This document shows, one piece after another, positions 1 through 5,685 of a stretch of DNA of 10,145 bases. Under the pieces are notes generated by a model. It was not told where the DNA came from, made no database searches, and worked only from the letters and a program-made list of their open reading frames with translations. Every line of letters begins with the position of its first letter. Within the stretch, counting starts at the first letter, position 1. This DNA comes from Planctomycetales bacterium. Lineage in GTDB: Bacteria > Planctomycetota > Planctomycetia > Pirellulales > UBA7805. The position numbers and the translations under genes were made by a program. The stretch lies in the NCBI GenBank assembly GCA_011772275.1, contig WVZU01000367.1:31112-41256 (forward strand), in the 5' to 3' direction.

Positions 1-40
1 GCCGCGCACGGCAGCGCCTGAATCTTGGCTGCCCGTCTCC

Positions 41-74
41 ATCGGATATGCTACCGGTCTTTATCCGATATACT
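41..74 (+). promoter_or_regulatory. Possible promoter/operator of the S41 protease gene
   Basis: ATCGGATA at 41-48 and TATCCGAT at 62-69 form a perfect 8-bp inverted repeat with a 13-base spacer. The right arm runs directly into TATACT (69-74), which matches the sigma70 -10 consensus at 5 of 6 positions. No good -35 box lies 16-18 bases upstream. A repeat overlapping a -10 box is typical of a repressor site, but this is inference. A start site just after 74 would leave a leader of about 85 bases before the ATG at 166. Confidence 0.25.
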
Positions 75-165
75 GAAGAGAACGATAAGCAGGGATTTCC
101 GCGGACCCGCACCCCACAGACGCCGGCTCCCGATCTACATCCCCTTTCCCCCTTTGACGATCGCC

Positions 166-1467
166 ATGACCCGCTTGAACTTGAACCTCTTGTGGCTGAC
201 CACGCTGTTTTCCTTCTTGTGTTACAGCGAGGTGCATATCCATCCCTACGGCCGCTACTTCGTCCAAGCGCTGGAAACGATCCACCGGCGCGGACTGGAA
301 GAAATTGACAGGCAAACCTTGTTCGACGCCGCGGTTCGAGCGATGGCACAGGAGCATGACCCTTATTCGAACTTCGTCACCCGGAAGCTGAAAGAACGCT
401 ATCAATCGGAACTGGAACAGCAGTTCAGCGGAATTGGGATTCGTGTCGAGCAAGATCGGGAGACCAAAGATATTGTGGTGGTAGACACCATCGTGGGCAT
501 GCCGCATCCGGCCCATGACTCTGGCATGCGCCGGGGAGACCGGATCGTTGCTATCGATGGCCAGCCCGTGAAGGACGAACCTTACGCCGCGGCCGTCCAG
601 CGGATTCGCGGGCCCGTCGGCGAACCGGTGGTCATCACCATTCTGCGGGAGACAGAATCGCAACCGCGGGATCTCGTCGTGATGCGGTCCCAAATCGCGG
701 TCGACTCCGTCCTGGGCGACGCGCGGGACGCCGACGGCCACTGGCGTTTTCGGATGACGGTCGATCCCCGGATCGCTTACATCCGGCTCACCACGTTCGG
801 CGATCGGACCGCCGACGAATTGCGGAAAGTGCTGGAGAAACTGGACAAGCAGAAACAGCTGCAGGCCCTGATCCTGGACGTCCGCGACAACGAGGGCGGC
901 TACCTCGAAACGGCGGTGGAGATCTGTGACCTGTTCGTCCGCGAGGGGCCAATCGTCTCCACTCGTCAGCGCAATGGCAAAATCAGGGACGCCTACATGG
1001 CCAAGGCCCCAGGCACATACACTGGCTTTCCCATGGTCGTACTGGTCAACGGCGAAAGCGCCAGCGCCAGCGAAATCCTCGCCGCCTGCATCCAGGATCA
1101 CCACCGCGGCGCGATCATCGGCCAACGCACTTTCGGCAAGGGATCGGTCCAGCAAATGATCCCCCTGGAAGGCAATCGCAGCCTGCTGAAACTGACGATG
1201 GCCAGCTATTGGCGGCCCAGCGGCGAGAATATCCACCGGCTGAAGAACGCCCAACCGGAGGACACGTGGGGCGTCCGGCCCGACGAGGGATGGGAGGTCA
1301 AACTGACGGCTGAACAAGAGCAGCAACGCACCAGCGACCGTCGCTACCGCGATCGGATCCCCACCTCCGACGAATCCGCCACCCCCTCCTTGCCACAGGC
1401 CGATCTGCAACTGCAAAAAGCTGTCGAGTATTTACAGGCACAGCTGGGCGGGCTGGCGACCCGCTAA
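166..1467 (+). CDS. S41-family carboxy-terminal processing protease (CtpA/Prc type), membrane-anchored or exported
   Basis: This is a serine protease that cleaves proteins near their C-terminus in the periplasm. From the ATG at 166 it has 433 residues. The N-terminus is hydrophobic (about 5-21, a signal peptide or anchor), followed by a short helical region with DPYS at 65-68, a PDZ domain at about 88-165 for substrate binding, and the S41 catalytic core at about 200-400. The catalytic dyad is visible: Ser300 in GESASASEI and Lys325 in TFGKG, with the same 25-residue spacing as the Prc dyad. The usual LDLRNNPGG segment reads LDVRDNEGG (238-245), with Glu in place of Pro. The frame stays open back to a TTG at 25, but the ATG at 166 puts the hydrophobic segment at the N-terminus and lies downstream of the possible promoter. 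No clear Shine-Dalgarno site is seen. The family call is secure; the substrate is unknown. Confidence 0.93.
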   Translation: MTRLNLNLLWLTTLFSFLCYSEVHIHPYGRYFVQALETIHRRGLEEIDRQTLFDAAVRAMAQEHDPYSNFVTRKLKERYQSELEQQFSGIGIRVEQDRETKDIVVVDTIVGMPHPAHDSGMRRGDRIVAIDGQPVKDEPYAAAVQRIRGPVGEPVVITILRETESQPRDLVVMRSQIAVDSVLGDARDADGHWRFRMTVDPRIAYIRLTTFGDRTADELRKVLEKLDKQKQLQALILDVRDNEGGYLETAVEICDLFVREGPIVSTRQRNGKIRDAYMAKAPGTYTGFPMVVLVNGESASASEILAACIQDHHRGAIIGQRTFGKGSVQQMIPLEGNRSLLKLTMASYWRPSGENIHRLKNAQPEDTWGVRPDEGWEVKLTAEQEQQRTSDRRYRDRIPTSDESATPSLPQADLQLQKAVEYLQAQLGGLATR

Positions 1468-1474
1468 CCCGCCC

Positions 1475-1639
1475 ATGTTGCTCAACCACGGCTGGCCGGA
1501 AATCGAACTGGGGCTGCAGATCCCGCGAACCGAATTCTTCCGGCCCGTGCCCGCAAAAAACTCGCCCAAGGCAGTCGGCGGGCGGGACCCACACGGCCAG
1601 CTGCCCAGCGCTTCCCGCATGCCGCCCAACAAGTGCTAG
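1475..1639 (+). CDS. Possible 54-aa small protein directly behind the protease
   Basis: An ATG 7 bases after the protease stop opens a 54-codon frame ending in TAG. I do not recognise the product. Its codons show the bias of real genes in GC-rich genomes: about 80% G/C at third positions, and lower at first and second. The N-terminal half looks protein-like (GWPEIELGLQIP), while the second half is rich in Pro, Ser and Lys. The tight spacing would allow coupling to the protease. No Shine-Dalgarno site precedes it. It could equally be a decayed gene start or chance, since the opposite strand is also open here. Confidence 0.3.
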   Translation: MLLNHGWPEIELGLQIPRTEFFRPVPAKNSPKAVGGRDPHGQLPSASRMPPNKC

Positions 1640-1949
1640 CAACGCTGGGTAGGGTGCGGGTCGTGCGGTCGGGGAAAATTGGCCACGAATCGTACATGCT
1701 GCCATCCCGTCGCGGCGATCAGCGAAACATTTCAGCTTGGGGAAAACTTGCTGATCAAGCTGAAAAAGTATGTTCGCCAACTCCATTCCGCGGAATGCCT
1801 GGTCCCTATCGAAAATTTTTCGTCGTTTGGCCCGCGGCGTGCGTAATACTTAGTAAGTCGCGCGGTAGGCACACAGAATGCAAGGCGGTGCGACCCAACA
1901 CGATTCGTTTCCCTTCTTTTCAAAATTTCTCTTTGGATGGGCAGGCATC
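1640..1949. other. Non-coding stretch with four inverted repeats
   Basis: This gap is AT-richer than its surroundings, and its open frames have third-position G/C near 50%, unlike the flanking genes. It holds a 10-bp stem pair at 1730-1739/1756-1765, a perfect 14-bp palindrome CATTCCGCGGAATG at 1784-1797, CGAAAATTTTTCG at 1810-1822, and ACTTAGTAAGT at 1848-1858. No T-tract follows any of them on the plus strand, so they do not look like a normal terminator for the protease gene. They may be regulator sites for the gene at 1950 or parts of a structured RNA. No tRNA or riboswitch I know fits. Confidence 0.5.
1730..1765. repeat. Perfect 10-bp inverted repeat (stem-loop)
   Basis: TTTCAGCTTG at 1730-1739 pairs exactly with CAAGCTGAAA at 1756-1765 across a 16-base loop. 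It is the longest hairpin in the gap and lies about 185 bases upstream of the ATG at 1950. A CAGC/GCTG pairing inside it offers an alternative fold. Its function is unknown. Confidence 0.5.
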
Positions 1950-2264
1950 ATGACCATGAACAACTTTCATATCTATATTTTCCGAGTCAGGGAGGAACCG
2001 GGCGAGGGTGAGCCACAGGAGTGCCAACCTGGGACCCGATCCGGCAAGAAGGTGGATCCCTTCATTGCCCGGCTGATCGCGCGTTTACAGCGTGAAGTGC
2101 GGGACGAACGTCGGTCGCCGTGGGAGGCACGCTGGCGGACCCGGCCGCGCTGGACCGCTCCCAGCGGCGAAATGTGGCCCCTGTCAAGCGACGCGACCCT
2201 GGACTTCGAGCTTCCTGGCCGGGCCCCGATCTGGCTGCGGCAGGAAGACGCCGATGGGGAATAG
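1950..2264 (+). CDS. Hypothetical 104-aa Arg/Trp-rich protein
   Basis: I do not recognise this protein. It has 104 residues, with no signal peptide and no membrane segment. After a short hydrophobic start (NNFHIYIFRV) and a Gly/Glu-rich linker comes a charged helix-like segment (PFIARLIARLQREVRDERR). The C-terminal half holds five tryptophans and ends acidic. Codon use favours G/C at third positions, which supports coding. A second ATG lies at 1956, and the frame could begin as early as 1878, but the upstream part looks non-coding. GGCAGG just before the ATG is at best a weak ribosome site. An overlapping minus-strand frame (1973-2287) is about as long and looks less protein-like. The gene converges on folC. 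Confidence 0.5.
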   Translation: MTMNNFHIYIFRVREEPGEGEPQECQPGTRSGKKVDPFIARLIARLQREVRDERRSPWEARWRTRPRWTAPSGEMWPLSSDATLDFELPGRAPIWLRQEDADGE

Positions 2265-2342
2265 CTCGACAACCCGCGGTCCGTCAACGGGCGATTTCCA
2301 GACAGCGCAACTCGCCAAGAGTTTCGGCAATCCCTGCCAGCG

Positions 2343-2375
2343 AAAAAAGAAGAAAGTCGTGGCGACGCTCACGAC
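2343..2375 (-). terminator. Intrinsic terminator of folC
   Basis: Read on the minus strand, GTCGTG (2375-2370) pairs with CACGAC (2361-2356) across an 8-base loop and is followed at once by TTTCTTCTTTTTT (2355-2343). It lies 35 bases after the folC stop. The stem is only 6 bp, but the T-tract is unusually clean for this GC-rich window. Confidence 0.55.
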
Positions 2376-2410
2376 AGCGGCAAGGGAGAAATTTCAGGGT
2401 GAACAAAGAG

Positions 2411-3952
2411 CTATTTGTCCCTGCTCGCTACGGGCAGCGGGGGGACCGGAACCGGCAAGCCGCACGCCTGTCGACCTGCCTGGGGATCAATCAAACGCCG
2501 CATTTCGGCTGCGATGAAAAAAGAGCCCGTTACGCAGATCAAGCCGTCGATCGGGACGCTGCTCTGGACCGCCTCCCAGGCTGTCGAGGGATCGTGACAG
2601 ACGGTCACATTTTGGACCCGCGAGCCGGCAGCGGCTGCCGCCCTCTGGACCAGCACCGCCAGTTGCTCAACCGGCACCCCCCGCGGATTGTTGACGTACC
2701 GCGTCACGAAGATCTGGTCGAAGTGGGGAACCAGCCGGTTGAGCATGCCGGGCAGGTCCTTGCCGACGGTCGAGGCGAAAATCAGCGCGCGATCGCCCAC
2801 CGGGAAACACTCGTCGAGGACTTCCACCAGCGACTCGATCGAACTGGCGTTGTGGGCGGCGTCCACCACGATCGTGGGATGTTGTTGCAGCAGTTCAATC
2901 CGAGCGGGACAAATGGTTGAGCTCAGCCCTTGGCGGATCGCCGATTCGGGAAACGAAAAACCTTGACGCTCAAGCACACCCACAAGGGCCAGCGCCACGG
3001 CTGCGTTAGCCGCCTGGTGGCGGCCCGGCAGCGACAACCGCAGCCTCGCAAACGACCGGCCCCCACCGCGCTGTCCCGCTCGATAATCCATGCTGCCGCA
3101 CCAGCGGTCCCCTTCCGGCAGCCTGCTTCCCGCCAGTTCCCCAGCCGCCTCCCGCCGACCGCGGTCCTGGGGGGGGTGGTAGGTAAAGTCAAAATCCGCG
3201 CCCCGCTGCACAAGCTCAGCGCCATGCTCTGCCGCCCGGTCCGCAATCACCTTGCTCACCAAGGGCAACGTGACACCGCTGACCACCGGTACCCCATCTT
3301 TGATGATTCCCGCTTTCTCAGCAGCGATTTTTGTCAGGGTGTTGCCCAGTTGTCGGGTGTGGTCGTAGCTGATGCTGGTAATCGCCGTGCAGAGCGGCTG
3401 ACAGACGTTGGTCGAATCGAGCCGTCCGCCCAGGCCGACTTCCAAGACGGCCAGATCGACCTGTTGGCGAGCGAAGTGCAGCAGGGCCAGGGCCGTCGTC
3501 AGTTCAAAATAGGTCGGGCCGCGCGCCTCCTCTGCGGTAGACGTCAAGCGGCTGGCCTCGATGTCCATGGCCTCCACGACCGGACGAACGTCTTGGACCA
3601 GTTCGACCAGCTGAAGGGGCGAACAAGCCTCGCCATTGATTGCAATCCGCTCTTCCACACGGTCCAGGTGGGGAGACGTGAAGGCGCCGACCCGCAAGCC
3701 CGCGGCGGCCGCCATCGAGGCCAACATGGCCGCCGTCGAACCTTTTCCCTTGGTACCGGCGATATGCACGACTTTCAGCTGCCGCTGCGGGTCGTCCAAC
3801 CTGCTCAGCAAATCGCGCATCCGGTCCAGCTTGTATTCGCGCGTGCGATAGCCACGCGGCGGAACCCGCTCGTAATCAATACGCGCCAGCAGCAGCCCAA
3901 TCGCGTCGTCGTAACCTGGGGGATGGGAAGCAACCAACATCTGCACAACCAT
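2411..3952 (-). CDS. folC: Bifunctional dihydrofolate synthase/folylpolyglutamate synthase
   Basis: A cytoplasmic Mur-ligase-family enzyme that adds glutamate to dihydropteroate and to folates using ATP. The 513-residue protein shows the full motif set: P-loop GTKGKGST (66-73), FTSPHL (91-96), FELTTA (149-154), E171 with GLGGRLDSTN, then DHTRQLGNTLTKIAAEKAG (198-216), where Lys213 matches the carbamylated lysine of the family, and DAAHN (364-368) opening the C-terminal domain. It is longer than E. coli FolC (about 420 residues) because of an N-terminal extension, a Gly/Arg-rich insert at about 259-300, and a Pro-rich tail. The ATG at 3952 was chosen; ATG 3940 and GTG 3982 are alternatives, and none has a Shine-Dalgarno site. 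The gap of 345 bases to the upstream gene suggests its own promoter, which I could not find. Confidence 0.95.
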   Translation of the reverse strand: MVVQMLVASHPPGYDDAIGLLLARIDYERVPPRGYRTREYKLDRMRDLLSRLDDPQRQLKVVHIAGTKGKGSTAAMLASMAAAAGLRVGAFTSPHLDRVEERIAINGEACSPLQLVELVQDVRPVVEAMDIEASRLTSTAEEARGPTYFELTTALALLHFARQQVDLAVLEVGLGGRLDSTNVCQPLCTAITSISYDHTRQLGNTLTKIAAEKAGIIKDGVPVVSGVTLPLVSKVIADRAAEHGAELVQRGADFDFTYHPPQDRGRREAAGELAGSRLPEGDRWCGSMDYRAGQRGGGRSFARLRLSLPGRHQAANAAVALALVGVLERQGFSFPESAIRQGLSSTICPARIELLQQHPTIVVDAAHNASSIESLVEVLDECFPVGDRALIFASTVGKDLPGMLNRLVPHFDQIFVTRYVNNPRGVPVEQLAVLVQRAAAAAGSRVQNVTVCHDPSTAWEAVQSSVPIDGLICVTGSFFIAAEMRRLIDPQAGRQACGLPVPVPPLPVASRDK

Positions 3953-4297
3953 GCACCGGAGGGGACACGAAACAGACCGCACGGAAGCGGCCCGACAAAC
4001 GGCTCACCCACTGGCCAGCCGCCGACCGAACCCATCCAAGGGTACCCGGCTGCCCGGCGAATTTGAAGGACGGTGCCAGGGCCCGACCCCGCGGCGTGCG
4101 ATCCGCAAAGTGGCGGAGCGTACCGCCGTCACCGACACACCAAGTCCGCCGCCCAGCAGCTGCCTCCACGGCGATCCTGGCAAGAGACCTGCCGGCAAAC
4201 CCGGACCGATGCCGCCGGGACCTGCCACCGCCGGTGGGGAGGAAGGACCCGCCAGTTCCCCGACCGACCGCGGTCCGCCGGGGCGGTCCGCCGGGCG
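3953..4297. other. GC-rich gap between the barrel gene and folC
   Basis: No gene is supported here; the open frames have shadow-like composition (Pro, Arg, Gly). It carries the tandem 13-bp repeat at 4270-4295, the palindrome CCACCGCCGGTGG at 4225-4237, and a 5-bp GGCGG/CCGCC hairpin at 4112-4127. I see no recognisable folC promoter and no T-tract terminator for the barrel gene. Confidence 0.5.
4270..4295. repeat. Tandem duplication of a 13-bp unit
   Basis: GCGGTCCGCCGGG occurs twice back to back (4270-4282 and 4283-4295), without mismatch, ending 2 bases from the TAA of the barrel gene. The 10-bp palindrome GACCGCGGTC (4266-4275) overlaps the first copy. It is probably a replication-slippage product. 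Confidence 0.6.
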
Positions 4298-5290
4298 TTA
4301 GAACAGGTATTCCATTCCGATGCTGAACCCGAAGAAGCCGAGGTCGTCATCCTGTTCGGTGCGGACGTCGTCATCCGGATCCTCGCTGGCCGCCGACCAG
4401 TACTGGCCTTCGAACACGGCCCGCAGAGCGAGCGTACTGCCGCTGCAGAAAACGGTCGAGTACTGCAGACCCAGCTGAGATTCCAGCGTCCACAACAGGT
4501 CGTCGTCATCCTCAACAAAGACCTCCCCCCGCTCTTCGATAAATTTGGTTTCGCCAAAGCCCATGGCACCCCGGGCGTTCAGCACGAAGGACCAGTTGGT
4601 GCAGCTGATCGGCAGGAGCGATTCACAAGCGAACGTAGGCCCCCAGCCTTCGAAATGGTGGCCTTCCCCGTCCGCCTCGCGATGTTCCACGGAACTGTAG
4701 CGGAGACCACCTGCCAGATTGGTTTCCACGGATCCCCAGTTCACCAGTTGCGTCACCTCGAGGTCGATGGCCTGAACCTTCAACTTCATCGGCGTGTCAT
4801 TGGCCGACTGATCATCGAAGTCACCGGAAGCCGACAGGTGGTCCCAGATCCAGTAGCGAGCGCGGACGCCCAGGCCGGCGTGGTTATGATAGCCCAGCCA
4901 AACCCGCGGACTGGCTTCCACGTCGTAGTCCGGTTCCACCTGCACGTCATTGATTCTGTCGACACCGTCTTCAAAATATGGCCTGACCAGAACGGCTTCC
5001 GCGCCTGCGTACCAGCGGCAGCCGATTCGGCAATGGCAGCCATCAGACGTCCCGCAGGTCGCACAACCCTCGTCCCAACCCATCTCCTCAGCGACGGCAA
5101 CGCTATCCAGCTGGCTGCGGAGCGACTCCAATTCGGTCTGCATCTCTGAAAACTGCTGGTTTGCCTCGTCCCAGCTGGCAAACCGCACAGGATTGTCCTT
5201 GTCCGCGTCCTCTGCGGACGCGCCGCTGGTGCCAGCGGCAATGACGGCAGCAATGACCAATCCGGCTACCGACGTCGACAGACGTTTCAT
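4298..5290 (-). CDS. Lpg1974-family (Legionella-type) pore-forming outer-membrane beta-barrel protein
   Basis: A 330-residue exported protein. Residues 1-26 are a clear signal peptide (MKRLS, a hydrophobic core, then ASA cleavage before EDAD). Residues about 40-68 look coiled-coil (EANQQFSEMQTELESLRSQL). A cysteine cluster follows (Cys76, 79, 85, 87, 91). From about 92 to the end, alternating aromatic and polar strands make a beta-barrel, ending in GMEYLF with the terminal Phe typical of barrel proteins inserted by BamA. The segment around RVWLGYHNHAGLGVRARYW resembles planctomycete proteins of the Lpg1974 family; this is recognition of style, not an alignment. The ATG at 5290 has a strong ribosome site, AAGGGGGG at 5305-5298, with a 7-base spacer, so a TTG start at 5308 is unlikely. 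Likely role: outer-membrane porin or structural protein. Confidence 0.8.
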   Translation of the reverse strand: MKRLSTSVAGLVIAAVIAAGTSGASAEDADKDNPVRFASWDEANQQFSEMQTELESLRSQLDSVAVAEEMGWDEGCATCGTSDGCHCRIGCRWYAGAEAVLVRPYFEDGVDRINDVQVEPDYDVEASPRVWLGYHNHAGLGVRARYWIWDHLSASGDFDDQSANDTPMKLKVQAIDLEVTQLVNWGSVETNLAGGLRYSSVEHREADGEGHHFEGWGPTFACESLLPISCTNWSFVLNARGAMGFGETKFIEERGEVFVEDDDDLLWTLESQLGLQYSTVFCSGSTLALRAVFEGQYWSAASEDPDDDVRTEQDDDLGFFGFSIGMEYLF

Positions 5291-5386
5291 GATGGATCCC
5301 CCCTTCAATCGCCTTGAGATGACGGCCGCCCGTGGACACTTCCACGAACTGCCAATCTATGCCATAGTCTGCTATTCGGCCGGAAT

Positions 5387-5434
5387 CTTTTACCGATCCA
5401 GAAAATTCCCTAAAATCGGTACCTTTTACCATCC
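5387..5434 (-). promoter_or_regulatory. Paired operator-like repeats upstream of the barrel gene
   Basis: On the minus strand GGATGGTAAAAGG (5434-5422) is repeated as GGATCGGTAAAAG (5399-5387), 35 bases apart, about 3.5 helix turns. In addition TACCGAT (5391-5397) and ATCGGTA (5415-5421) form a 7-bp inverted repeat around an AT-rich core. This block lies about 100-145 bases upstream of the barrel start and may bind a regulator. No convincing -35/-10 pair was found between it and the gene. Confidence 0.3.
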
Positions 5435-5440
5435 GGCCAT

Positions 5441-5625
5441 GCTAGCCCGGATTTCCCACTCACTTCGTAGCCAGCGACGGTAAGTCTTTGCCTGGCCGGG
5501 AGGATGACGCGATTCGATTGCAAGCCTTGGGATGATACGTTGAGCCTCAAATTGCGACGTCGGACGCGGCCAGCCAAGGCCGGGGCCGTCTCACCGCAGA
5601 CGGCTGGCGAGAAATCCGGGCTAGC
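5441..5625. repeat. 185-bp element bounded by a perfect 15-bp inverted repeat (MITE/REP-like)
   Basis: GCTAGCCCGGATTTC at 5441-5455 and its exact reverse complement GAAATCCGGGCTAGC at 5611-5625 enclose 155 bases. GGCCA stands outside each arm (5435-5439 and 5626-5630), with one extra T on the left, as a target-site duplication might. Alternatively GGCC belongs to the repeat with a 2-base insertion on one side. The interior holds no transposase and only a 65-codon frame (from 5504) of unconvincing composition. It may be a non-autonomous mobile element, or long-range pairing in the ClC leader. Confidence 0.45.
5585..5604 (+). other. Stem-loop in the ClC leader with an alternative pairing
   Basis: GCCGTCT (5585-5591) and AGACGGC (5598-5604) form a perfect 7-bp stem with a 6-base loop, 81 bases before the ClC start. 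GCCAGCC (5569-5575) can instead pair with GGCTGGC (5602-5608). The two folds share 5602-5604, so they exclude each other. No T-tract follows. A role in leader control is only a possibility. Confidence 0.35.
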
Positions 5626-5685
5626 GGCCAGGCGGCACGATACGTGGAGACACGGAATGCTGCAAAATGGGAATGCAGGGATGAT

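Noticed and set aside
61..1416. Minus-strand open frame of 451 codons
   Set aside because: It is the antisense of the S41 protease, whose catalytic dyad and PDZ domain are plain. Its composition (Asp, His, Gly, Pro rich) is shadow-like.
1633..1953. Plus-strand frame of 106 codons from a GTG
   Set aside because: Third-position G/C is near 50%, unlike the real genes, and the region is full of inverted repeats.
2120..2920. Plus-strand open frame of 266 codons
   Set aside because: It overlaps the 3' end of folC and reads as Arg/Gln/His-rich shadow sequence with no motif.
2930..4066. Plus-strand open frame of 378 codons
   Set aside because: Antisense of folC, which has all its motifs on the minus strand.
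4073..5149. Plus-strand open frame of 358 codons
   Set aside because: Antisense of the signal-peptide-bearing barrel gene; no signal peptide or domain of its own.
5354..5368. Sigma54-like TGGCA-TAGAT-TGGCA on the minus strand upstream of the barrel gene
   Set aside because: The GG and GC pairs are 9 rather than 10 bases apart and the TTGC part is poor, so the -24/-12 geometry fails.
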